From NCBI RefSeq assembly GCF_963678635.1, contig NW_026970635.1:1-28174 (forward strand): a DNA stretch of 28,174 nucleotides, given 5' to 3'. This DNA is from Symsagittifera roscoffensis. Its lineage: Eukaryota > Xenacoelomorpha > Acoela > Convolutidae. Made by a program: the position numbers and the translations under genes. Under the pieces are notes generated by a model. That model saw only the letters and a program-made list of their open reading frames with translations, was not told where the DNA came from and did no database searches. Shown here one piece after another: positions 20,376-28,174 of this stretch; within the stretch, counting starts at the first letter, position 1; each line of letters opens with the position of its first letter.

Positions 20376-20810
20376 CATTACGAGGCCAAACTGTGCATTC
20401 TGTGCATTGTAAGCGGAATCCGCAACAGGCTGAAATCAGATTTGTCGCGGAATCCGCAACATTGCTATTTTTCTTTGTTCTTCTATGCTGTTTTGGATTC
20501 CACAAACAATTACCAAAATCGTTGTACCGCTCAAAATCGCTCGAAAAAAAAAGAGAGTTTGCGGAATCCGCAACTGTATTTGCGAAATCCAGAACAATTT
20601 GTGGAATACACAAACAAATGATAGATCATTTGTATCGTTATATTGAGCTGTTGCGGAATCCGAAACTGTAAGTGGAATCCGAAAATTGTAAGCGGAATTC
20701 GTAAATTGTAAGTGGAATCCGCATTTTGTTTGCGGATTCCCTTTACATATATTTAGATGTGTAGTAGCCTTTAAATTATATCTTTTAAATACATGATTTG
20801 ATTTCTCTAG

Positions 20811-20846
20811 AATAGAAATTTACTAAAATAGAAATTTACTAGAATA
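20811..20846. repeat. Short tandem repeat AATAGAAATTTACTA
   Basis: Two and a half copies of a unit of about 16 bp (AGAATAGAAATTTACTAAAA and on), just left of the 165-bp array. Confidence 0.7.
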
Positions 20847-20890
20847 GATCGTTGTTTGGGATCAATGGAATCCCAATTACTGAGCTGTAC

Positions 20891-21480
20891 TTGGGATCGA
20901 TGAAATCCCAAATACTGAACTAATTCGACGATTTGCTATGCGTTGGGTTTCTAATCACTCTCAACCTAATGACTCCAAATAATGGATATATTTCTTGTTT
21001 ATTCCACATTATTCCATTTTTTGGGATTCCATCAATCCCAAATACTGACCAGTTTTTGGGATCGATGGAATCCCAAATACTGAACTAATTCGGCGATTTG
21101 CTATGCGTTGGGTTTCTAATCACTCTCAACCTAATGACTCCAAAGATTAGATATCTTCCATATTTATTCCACATTATTCCAGTTTTTGGGATTTCATCAA
21201 TCCCAAATACTGCTCAGTATTTGGTACCGATGGAATCCCAAATAATGACCTAATTCGACGATTTGCTGTGTGTTGTGTTTCCATACACTCTCAACCCAAT
21301 GACTACAATTACTGCATTTATTCGGCGTTATGCTTCCAAAATCAGTATTTGGGATTGACGCAATCCCAAATATTGACCTAATTTGTCGATATGCTGTGTG
21401 TTCCATACACTCTCAACTCAATGACTCCAAATATTGAAATTGTTCGGTGTTGTGTTTCCAAAAAACTAAAAGATGACATC
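20891..21480. repeat. 165-bp tandem array with paired TTGGGAT hairpins, about 3.6 copies
   Basis: The starts TTGGGATCGATGAAATCCCA (20891), TTGGGATCGATGGAATCCCA (21056) and TTGGTACCGATGGAATCCCA (21221) are exactly 165 bp apart. A fourth unit starts near 21349 after a deletion of about 37 bp. Each unit has CGATTTGCTATGCGTTGGGT and CACTCTCAACCTAATGACTC, and the first units also hold the inverted sister hairpin TTGGGATTCCATCAATCCCA. The array is the core of the foldback element. Confidence 0.9.
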
Positions 21481-21933
21481 CACTGATTTGGGTAACCTAT
21501 GTTTTAAGACTTGTTCGTGGATTCCGCTGACAATGGTTAAGTCTTTGCTTTTAAATTCCGCATTGCTAAAAATAAGAATTCCAGCTCAGCTTTTAATTGT
21601 TCATATGCAAGTTCAGTATTGAACAAAATTCGGAATCCACTTACAGTTTGCGGATTGCACTTACATTTGCGGATTCCGCTTACGTTTTGCGGAATCCACT
21701 TACAGTTGCGGAACCCAGAACAACTAGCTATATTTGCTTGTTGCAGAATCCGCAACAAAACAAATGTGCCGACAAAATTTACGTAACAGGTATTTGCATG
21801 CGGAGTCCAGTGAAGTTTTGTTTGTGGAATCCATTTACATTTTGGAACATGTTTAAAGACTTGTCTCTGGAATCCAGGAACATACAGACACAAAATTGTG
21901 CTCCTATCCAGTGCACAATTTGGCCTCGTAATG

Positions 21934-23280
21934 GTTCAGGTGGTTCAATTGGTTGAATTTGAGGTGGGTAGGAGCAAAGGGACAAACGTTGGGATGTGTA
22001 AAGGGGCTAGTGTAGGGGCGGAGAGGTTAATGAAATCGTTTTGCAGTTTGAGAAAGTTCAGATTATAGCGGAAGATTGTAGTCTGAATAAAAAACTTTCG
22101 TTTTACAGCTCAGTTATAAGCATTTCTAAACAGCGCGTTAAAATTTTTAGTAAAACAAGGCACATCAGCTACGATAATTTTGTCAGTTGCTTTCAAAATG
22201 TATGTGTTGTTTTAGTTCCCTGTTGCCATTTTCTGCATTGTTTTTTCACCTGAAGATCAAAATACAGATATGATTCTCTGAATGAGACTAATTTCTTGCA
22301 TTCACTCTTATTGTCTACCAACTGATCCTGAAAGAGAGACTGGTCTGTATCCACCTTCTGTATATATTTTTTTGAATGAAAGTTATACATTTCGATATCA
22401 ATGCACTCGGGCTATATAATGTTTTCCTGGTTCCTGAGACAAAAAGGAAGTGAGCGTAAACAGTTTTGCAATTGTTTCAAAAGGTCTTTTGAAGATGAAA
22501 CAAATACCATGCAAAAAATTAATATGTACTAAAATACATTCATCTTCGACCTATTTTTGGTTTACTGTTTGACCTGTTTTTGGTTAATTGTTCTATTAAT
22601 AAGGAACAACACTGAACCTGCAACCGTACCTTGTGAAAAAACATTTTAGTTTTAACCCAGTCGAAAAAAACTTCATAAACATTTGCCGTTGAATTGTTTC
22701 ATTTGAGAAAATTTGTATCATTACATTTGGTTCTGTTGAAAAACTCACACAGCGTATTTTATTAACTAATATTTTATAACACTAGAGTCAACAGATATTG
22801 ACAGACCTAACAAAACTGTACGAAAATTTTGTGATTGATTACTTTTTTTTGGTGGTTTATATGTTCTTTATCTTGTGATGAAGGTTTTTCTATGAATCCA
22901 AACTAAAAAGAAAGAATTGTCGTACCACCAGAAAACGTTTGAGCCCCTTTTAGTACAATCATTTTCTCTTTACTATTGTTCCGAAAAAAAATTTTGATCA
23001 GAATAGATTTTTCAAATTTTCAGAAACTAATACGACAATAGGCATTTTCTTTTTTTATAAAGTTTTTCTAAATACTTACAATGCGCATGAAAGACAGATG
23101 ACTCTAGAAAATGTGTTCCCAAAAAAATTTATGACTGAATAAAAATAACTCCGTTTTTTTTGTTCCGAAATGGATTAGAGAGGTACAAATGGTGGACTGT
23201 TGCGAGGCGTTATACTGGCGTTTTTTTATTCCAATTTTTGAAGATGATATTGAATTAATTACGCTTTGAATGATGTTATT
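21934..23280. other. AT-rich intronic stretch, nothing recognised
   Basis: About 1.35 kb without a supported gene, RNA or dispersed repeat. Short frames near 22041-22390 lack splice context and domain features. Confidence 0.45.
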
Positions 23281-23676
23281 CCTCAGTCAATTTTTGACTT
23301 TTAAACAAAGCAGTTTTGCAAAAACTGAGTTTTTTTAAACCTTCTCGAAATTTTTGTTGTCTTGAGCTCAAATTCAAAAAGATATTTTACTTATGATGAT
23401 TTTTCGTGAAATTATGAGGTTTGAAAAGCAGGTTTTAATTTTATAAGGTTTAAAAATGGCTAATTTGGCCAATTTGTAAAAAGCGCGCAAAATTTTGCAT
23501 TCTTGTAACACGCGTAAGCGGCGGATTAACGCGTTCGAAATTGAATTGAGGCAAATCCTATCGTCTTATTATCAGGATAAAAGACACCACATGCATCCTT
23601 ATTTGCTTGCATTAGCTTGAGAGGAGATAAAAAACAGGAAAAAATTATTACTTTTTGTTTATTTCCAGTCTTGTTG
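23281..23676 (-). mobile_element. R1 element, decayed inverted copy
   Basis: GAGCTCAAATTCAAAAAGAT, GATGATTTTTCGTGAAATTA, TTTGGCCAATTTG, GCGCGC near 23484 and ACGCGTAAGCGGCGGATTAA are in R1 order. The likely end CAGTCTTGTT (23667-23676) is joined directly to the next copy. Confidence 0.55.
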
Positions 23677-24060
23677 TTCCAACTTTCGAAGAAAGTGAGG
23701 ATTAAATATGCTCAGGGTGTTTTTTTGTATTTTGACCATTTTTTGCAAAACTCCTATAGTCCCTCGGGGCATCGATCTCATGATCTGCATGGGACCAGAC
23801 TAGTGTGCATACCACTATAGAAATCTAACGAGAGTATGTCTAAAACTGCTTGTTTTAATATTCCCGCACTGCAAAAATGTTCCAAATTGAATTGAGGCAG
23901 CTTATTGGCTTTATAAATTCCATACACGACTCAAATTGCAACATTTATTATAAAATTAAAATTCAAAGTTTTACCAAAAATTAATTTACCAAAAACTAAT
24001 CGAGACAAATTGAAGGGTAGTCGAACAATCAGAGCTTCGCATTAATACAATCAGTCTTGT
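23677..24060 (-). mobile_element. R1 element, inverted, interrupted by a tRNA-like insert
   Basis: It starts GTTCCAACTTTCGAAGAAAG at the end of the preceding copy, continues ATATGCTCAGGGTG and GTATTTTGACCATTTTTTGC, is broken by the tRNA-like segment, and resumes with AAATGTTCCAAATTGAATTG. It ends TAGTCGAACAATCAGAGCTT, then AATACAATCAGTCTTGT. The core is lost. Confidence 0.6.
23754..23820 (-). tRNA. tRNA-like relic (possible SINE head)
   Basis: On the minus strand CTATAGT and ACTATAG, 53 bases apart, form a perfect 7-bp acceptor-like stem, giving a 67-nt unit, near tRNA size. Inside are an A-box-like TAGTGGTATGC, the line CACTAGTCTGGTCCCATGC and a B-box-like GAGATCGATGCCC, in the order and spacing of tRNA-derived SINE heads. 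The D and T stems do not pair cleanly and B-box positions are off consensus, so this is not a functional tRNA. It sits inside an R1 copy. Confidence 0.35.
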
Positions 24061-24484
24061 AAAATATTTATCATCGCTTTAATTCTACTTTCATTTGTAA
24101 AATGCTAGCGCGTGGTTCTAGTTTTATTTGTCTTAGATCGCAGTCAAAATAATCCTAAAAGGTAGTCAATGAAGGACAACTCAAATAAAACAAACCACCA
24201 CAACTTTGACACTTTTGATACCTGGCACTTCCAGAAGCTTTCAAAAGACTTAGTTAGGCGTCTAATTTTATCCTTCTGAGGCAAACAAACTACAAAAGAA
24301 AATAATGAGGTCATTGGCACCCGCTTTTTGTGCATTCTCGCTGTTTTTGAGAATAATTAGCAAAAAAAATTTACAGAAGGCAGCAGTGATTTTGAATTAT
24401 GGTACTTGTAAATACCCACCCTTCGTCTGATTTTGTCCGAAGTTAACAGGTTTTTTAACATTCTTTTTTCCCAAAAACTTTTCA
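24061..24484. other. AT-rich intronic stretch
   Basis: No supported gene. The 63-codon minus frame at 24144-24335 is not backed by splice sites or a domain. Confidence 0.4.
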
Positions 24485-24554
24485 ACTATTCAACATAAAT
24501 TAAAGGACAGTCGGAACATTCAGAACTTTGCCCTGATATACGAGCAGTCTTGTT
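24485..24554 (-). mobile_element. R1 element, terminal fragment
   Basis: Only the hairpin-1 end is left: GGACAGTCGGAACATTCAGA, then ACTTTGCCCTGATATACGAG and CAGTCTTGTT. Confidence 0.75.
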
Positions 24555-24728
24555 CAAATTTAGATTTTTCTATTTGAGCATTTAATTTTCTAAACTTTAA
24601 GATCGTAGAAAACTATTGCCCGTACCCAGCGTTGGTTGTTTTTCTAGATAGAAATGTTATATAGATTACCTAGCTAAGTTTCTTGTATGTTCGGTACAGA
24701 AATGGTCCATTTCTTTCTTAAATTAGAA

Positions 24729-25304
24729 ACAAGACTGCTCGTATCAGGGCGAGGCCCTGAATGTTCCAACTGCCTTTTAAGGTCTATGAATCAGAAATAA
24801 AATGAAAAAATTAAATGTATAAAAAAGAAAAGAAAAAGAAAAAAAAATTTGTATAAAAAATTTTTGTGAAAAACATCCCCCCACACGCCATATATAGTAC
24901 AAAGGATAAGTTTTGCTTCTAGTAACAAATCAATTATGGCAAATAAGCTTCCTTTAACCAGTTTGGAATGATTTCTAAGACGGATTAAATCTTCGCTTAC
25001 GCGTTAATAGCGAGAAATTTATCGCGCGGTAATTGTCCCAAATTGGGCAAAATGGCAACCTTTAAACCCACCCTTTGTCTTTTCAAACCCACTTATGAAA
25101 TAATCACAGGTGAATTTTTTTTTTCAAATTAAAGCTCAGGACAACAATACCTTTTTAATTTAAACATTTTAAAAAAATGTCAAAAAGGGCTGGTTGAAAA
25201 GTTCAAATTTGTCATAAGAAATAGAAACCGCCCCGAGCACAAATATTCCGTTACTATCGTTACAAAAGTCCAAACAATTACTTCTGTTACGAAAGTCGGA
25301 ACAA
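24729..25304 (+). mobile_element. R1 element, full-length copy with repeated right end
   Basis: Left end ACAAGACTGCTCGTATCAGG with GCGAGGCCCTGA, CCCCCCACACGCCATATATA block and core (TTACGCGTTAATAGCGAGAA, then TTTATCGCGCGGTAATT). The right end occurs twice: CCGTTACTATCGTTACAAAA with GTCCAAACAA (to 25277), and CTGTTACGAAAGTCGGAACA (to about 25302). Confidence 0.85.
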
Positions 25305-25550
25305 TAAATCGTTGGCTCGACAATTCGACCAATCAGACATCTAGTTTAATAATTTTAGTACAAATGGGACCGATTTTTCTTTTTGTTAAGAATGAACCTT
25401 GGTACAAATGGGACTTCACCCAGCAAAAGCTTAGCTCAGCCGTCAAACAGACTATTAATAACGATTAAACACACACGAGAGAACAAAAATTGGTATAGAC
25501 AGATAATTAATCATGGTGTTCATCTTCATCATAAAGTGACCTTGACTGAC
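25305..25550. other. Donor side of the helix 4/5 intron
   Basis: GTCAGTCAAGGTCACT starts the inferred intron on the minus strand. The + strand 80-codon frame overlapping 25383-25625 is antisense to the exon and not called. Confidence 0.4.
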
Positions 25551-25678
25551 CCCCTGATGAAGCAAGCGTACTCGGGTGCCTGTGTGTCCCCCTCCTCGGG
25601 TATCTCCACTTTCTTGTACTCGTAGAACACCCCCATTGGCACGCCCACTACTGCAGACGACGCCCAAATGCCCCCCAT
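25551..25678 (-). CDS. Internal exon of a class A GPCR: helix 4 and extracellular loop 2
   Basis: Rhodopsin-like receptors are seven-helix plasma-membrane proteins that pass ligand binding on to heterotrimeric G proteins. Read on the minus strand from 25678 in phase 0, this exon gives 42 codons plus two bases. It opens with a hydrophobic segment containing IWASSAVVGVP: the Trp fits position 4.50 and the Pro nine residues later fits 4.59, the spacing seen in peptide receptors such as tachykinin and orexin receptors. A charged loop follows (YEYKKVEIPEEGD) and then YACFIRG, whose Cys (codon 39) fits the loop-2 cysteine that bonds to helix 3. The acceptor is strong: a pyrimidine tract ending TTTTGTTCAG just right of 25678. 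The donor is weak: GTCAGT, with C at +3. Third codon positions are mostly G or C, unlike the surroundings. Helices 1-3 are not visible upstream in the window. The subfamily is not determined, though a peptide-type receptor is the best guess. Confidence 0.6.
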
Positions 25679-26335
25679 CTGAACAAAAGAGAAAACTGCG
25701 CACTCTCAACAGAAGTCATGTGTTCGTTTTTCTACAAAAAGTCTTGAATCTTTACATGATAACTCTCTTGCCTCAGCCTTTTAACGAAGAAAGTAAACAC
25801 TCGCACACAGTGATATTAATGCATTATAGCAGATATCTATAATGGTAAAATGGGGAAAAAATTCTTGTTGCAGCAATTCTGTGTTTATTTTTTGCAAAAT
25901 ATTTTTTATAAACTTCTTGTTTTTGCCTTGTTTGGTCTCAGGATGAAATTAAGACTTCCAGAGATAATTCAAAAGTGAAAACAAAACTGCAACTTGAGGT
26001 ATCATTTTTCATGTTTTTTTTTGTGCTAATTGGATGGGGCGGTAAAATGCTTCTTCGTTCCAGCTTCTCTTAATAGTATGCGATGCCCTTTAGTTGAGGG
26101 CAGGGCGATCTTTCGCTTTCCAGAAAAGAGACAAAAATGGCTGTAAATCTTGATCAAAGGCACTGAAGCCTTAATCAGGGCCACATCAAGAGCACCTTTC
26201 GTCCGTTCGAGAGTAGACAATTGCTAATGCAGTTTAGTCCAATTTTGTATGCACTAATAAAAAATTTTGAGCCTTTTATTTCTTTCGTAATTATTAAAAA
26301 GAGTAAGATCCATCTGTGACTGTAATTCTTATAAT
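25679..26335. other. Upstream of the helix-4 exon; no further exon found
   Basis: On the minus strand, TTTTCTCTTTTGTTCAG at about 25679-25695 is the acceptor tract. A 64-codon frame at 26026-26220 (minus) contains SGKRKIALPSTKGHR but has no recognisable domain. A DRY-type helix-3 exon was looked for and not seen. Confidence 0.4.
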
Positions 26336-27097
26336 CTGGCGCGGATCTAAGATTTTTTTGAGGTAGGGGTTTTAGAATTGTTTGGAGGTAGGGTTTTTTC
26401 AGGTTTTCGAACTTTTAGGATGCTTTTATTTTAACAAAAAACTGCGTTTCTTACGGTGCGCGCTCTCCGTCACAGTAACTATGTACTGGGTTCGATTATA
26501 CTTAAAAAAGTTCGAGTCGACCGGCTGAAAGTGGATGTCGTAAAATAAAACCAAAGGGAGACCCTTTGGGCAGTTAATGCTGGAGCTCCTGAGAGAAAAG
26601 GCAAGCATCTGCTCCCCTGAATCAGTCCTGCTTATAATTCATGAGTTAAAACACTCTTGTTCAATAACTTTCAATGGCTCTTTTTCCTTTTATTCCCACC
26701 AGCAAAACTTTGGTCATATTATGGGATTGTTACATAACTTGGTATGCGGACTATTTGGGCAATGAAAAACATATTTGGCCTTCATAGTTAACCTTGTACA
26801 ACCCCTAGTTACAACATAAAATTGATGCATATGTGAGGTTGGGGGGGGGGGGGGGCGGTGGGGGTGGGGAGTTGGTAGAAAAAGAGCCCTTTCAAAAAAA
26901 TCACGTGCAAATATCATGCAGCAGAATATCATGCCATCATTTTATCATCATCATCATTTTCACTAAGACTATTTCACTGCTCTTCAATAATCAGATAACT
27001 GGTCTTTCATAAATCTGCATCTTTTGAAGTACATTTGTAATGATTTTGAAAAACGCCCCTGCCACCCCTCCCCGACAAAGATCGCCTGCGCTACTGT
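26336..27097. mobile_element. Possible DNA element with hAT-like ends (tentative)
   Basis: The left edge CTGGCGCGGATCTAAGATTT, followed by GAGGTAGGGG, resembles the outward sequence of the 4270 MITE right end. At 27053-27097, CGCCCCTGCCACCCCTCCCC followed by GATCGCCTGCGCTACTG looks like an inverted counterpart (CAGTAGCGCAGGCGATC when reversed). I found no matching 8-bp flanks, so the two ends may belong to different elements. Confidence 0.3.
26839..26870 (+). repeat. Poly-G tract with G-quadruplex potential
   Basis: An uninterrupted run of about 16 G is followed by CGGTGGGGGTGGGGAG, giving four or more G runs. Antisense it yields the proline-rich stretch of a spurious 72-codon frame. Confidence 0.8.
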
Positions 27098-27490
27098 TGC
27101 AATTCAAAATATACATCTTTTCAAAATATATATCTTAATATATATCAAATATATATCAAATTATATCTTTTTTGCTTCTAGAACAAAATGCTTTTAAAAG
27201 TGCATGTGCTCAAGCGACTGCACTATGTTCGGGGAAAACAGAAAAAAAAGTCGTTAAATAGTTTCTTGTTCAAGTAAAAAAGGCCTTTAAAAATTTCACA
27301 CTTTACTCAAAAATAAATGGAGCTAATTTCTACCCTTGAAGATTAATGACATCCTGAATTATGGGAAATTTTAAGTGAGGAATTTACTTACAGGATGAGC
27401 TGAATTCCCAAATAAGACTAATTGTTTCTGCTGTAGCAGTTCTCTTCAAAATATTATAAATTAAACAAATATTATAAATTAAACAAAAAA
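27098..27490. other. AT-rich stretch with ATATATC repeats
   Basis: An ATATATCAAATATATATCAA-type microsatellite occupies about 27108-27170 and a doubled AATATTATAAATTAAACAAA lies at about 27450-27487. No gene is seen. Confidence 0.5.
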
Positions 27491-27492
27491 AA

Positions 27493-27690
27493 TACTATTG
27501 TCCTAAGTTCAATTTCATCTGTGGATATTTTTCGAAAAGTAACGGAGGTTTAAAAAGACAATTAAGGCGCGATATATTCCGAGCAATGAAAAAGCATAAG
27601 CGGAGATTTAATCCGTTGTAGATATCGTTCAAAATTGAATTGAGACATGCAATTTGGACTAATTATTACTTTGCTTCATAAGAAAAAAAT
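27493..27690 (-). mobile_element. R1 element, decayed inverted fragment
   Basis: TATTGTCCTAAGTTCAATTT, TTTTCGAAAAGTAACGGAGG, AAGGCGCGATATATTCCGAG and GCATAAGCGGAGATTTAATC appear in R1 order. Both termini are lost. Confidence 0.6.
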
Positions 27691-28174
27691 CACTTTCTTC
27701 TTTACATAACATCTCAAACATTTTCTTTTCATTTTTTTTTAGGTAACTCACTTTTAAGGCAAACACTTTTCCACACAGTTCAGTAAAAAAAAAAGAAATA
27801 ACCTTTGCGGTAAAAACTTCATTTCGGTCTTTTATGCTATGCCCGTAAATTTTGAGCTAACTAAAAATTGAGTGACTCGTAAATCAAAAAAGTTTCTTTC
27901 TTTTTGGAGTCTTCAATGGCTTTGAATACTTCAACGGAAACCAAAATATATGAAATTATCAAAATGATTTGCCCTGATTGCTTGCGCACGCAGAGCAAAA
28001 TATTACTGTTTCGGTAATTTTTAAGTAAATCACAGCTCTGTAACAGAGTTCTGCAAAAAGTACTTTAAGTCTATGTATCAAGAAATCCGATTAGAGCCAT
28101 AATTATGGTTTAGTTGTATATTCAGAAAAAATAACTTTGAATATATAATTTGTAACTTCCAGAGCACCCTTGAG
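27691..28174. other. AT-rich stretch to window end, nothing recognised
   Basis: No coding signal, RNA gene or clear repeat. Confidence 0.45.

Larger units (their letters stand above)
20376..21933. mobile_element. Foldback-type element with long modular inverted arms
   Basis: The outer ends are a 22-bp inverted repeat with one mismatch, starting CATTACGAGGCCAAA (20376-20397 and 21912-21933). Behind them, arms of about 350-400 bp (to about 20745, and from about 21513) carry roughly ten GCGGAATCCGC-like palindromes each, spaced by GTAAG and CAAAC tracts and in inverted order between the arms. The centre is a 165-bp tandem array. Long inverted arms made of short subrepeats are the hallmark of foldback elements such as Drosophila FB or Galileo. 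No transposase is present and no target duplication was found. The frames of 104-119 codons in the arms are repeats, not genes. Confidence 0.7.
17590..25550 (-). other. Inferred GPCR intron between helix 4 and helix 5 exons
   Basis: About 8.0 kb. It is inferred from the acceptor at 17589/17590 and the donor-like GTCAGT at 25550/25551, which leave complementary phases (two bases, then one). It holds the CCGGGTTG element, the nested CACTG element, the GCGGAATCCGC foldback element and several R1 copies. I saw no further coding exon in it. The weak donor is the main doubt. Confidence 0.5.

Noticed and set aside
20357-21985. Several frames of 68-119 codons on both strands
   Set aside because: Made of the palindromic subrepeats of the foldback element, which are open on both strands by structure.
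25455-25709. Longer minus-strand 84-codon frame overlapping the helix-4 exon
   Set aside because: It is in another phase, Gly/Arg-rich, and reads through the acceptor; the phase-0 reading gives helix 4 and fits the next exon.
25383-25842. + strand frames over the helix-4 exon
   Set aside because: Antisense shadows; the minus phase-0 reading has receptor landmarks and a strong acceptor.
26026-26220. Minus frame with SGKRKIALPSTKGHR, considered as an exon or histone-like fragment
   Set aside because: No family recognised, no matching splice sites, and the CAGGGCCAC stretch does not form a proper histone-type stem-loop.
1-28174. CRISPR arrays, prokaryotic operons, viral genes or toxin genes
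   Set aside because: No regularly spaced identical short repeats with unique spacers, no dense coding and no recognisable viral or toxin protein in any frame.

Overview
The window is non-coding-rich, AT-rich (about two thirds A+T) eukaryotic DNA, most likely from a metazoan and probably an invertebrate. It has no prokaryotic-style gene packing, no rRNA and no long ORF. Three short GC-richer islands on the minus strand have consensus or near-consensus splice sites and compatible reading phases. I cannot name the species.

The only gene I can support runs on the minus strand across most of the window. It is part of a class A (rhodopsin-like) G-protein-coupled receptor. Exon 25551-25678 carries transmembrane helix 4 and extracellular loop 2, exon 17267-17589 carries helix 5 and the start of intracellular loop 3, and exon 4910-5198 continues an unusually long Asn/Ser-rich loop 3. 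The phases fit at both joins (2+1 and 1+2 bases). Helices 1-3 would lie to the right of the window and helices 6-7 to the left; I found neither inside it. The two introns would be about 8.0 kb and 12.1 kb, so nearly all other sequence here is intronic or flanking repeat DNA.

The introns are built from layers of non-autonomous mobile elements. (1) A dominant roughly 0.5-0.65 kb family, called R1 here, has about twenty full, partial or decayed copies in both orientations. It has a hairpin near each end, an asymmetric 10-bp inverted repeat (TGTTCCGACT / AGTCGGAACA), AA/TT-flanked insertions and a CpG-rich palindromic core. This architecture resembles non-autonomous Helentron/Helitron2 rolling-circle elements. 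(2) A hAT-like MITE at 4270-4695 has recognisable terminal repeats and an 8-bp target duplication; a second, truncated copy is at 20067. (3) A CACTG-ended inverted-repeat element (18733-19736) is nested in a larger element with CCGGGTTG ends (17901-19859). (4) A foldback-type element (20376-21933) has long inverted arms made of GCGGAATCCGC-like palindromes around a 165-bp tandem array.

Other structure includes a 436-bp tandem array (1806-3016) whose two complete units contain a densely hairpinned, RNA-like module, a 171-bp tandem duplication (13705-14046), and a tRNA-like relic inside an R1 copy (23754-23820). The remaining stretches are AT-rich sequence in which I see no gene.

For R1, '+' means the TCAGGGCGAAGCCCTGA hairpin end is on the left. 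If the Helentron reading is right, the element's own 5' to 3' direction is the opposite.
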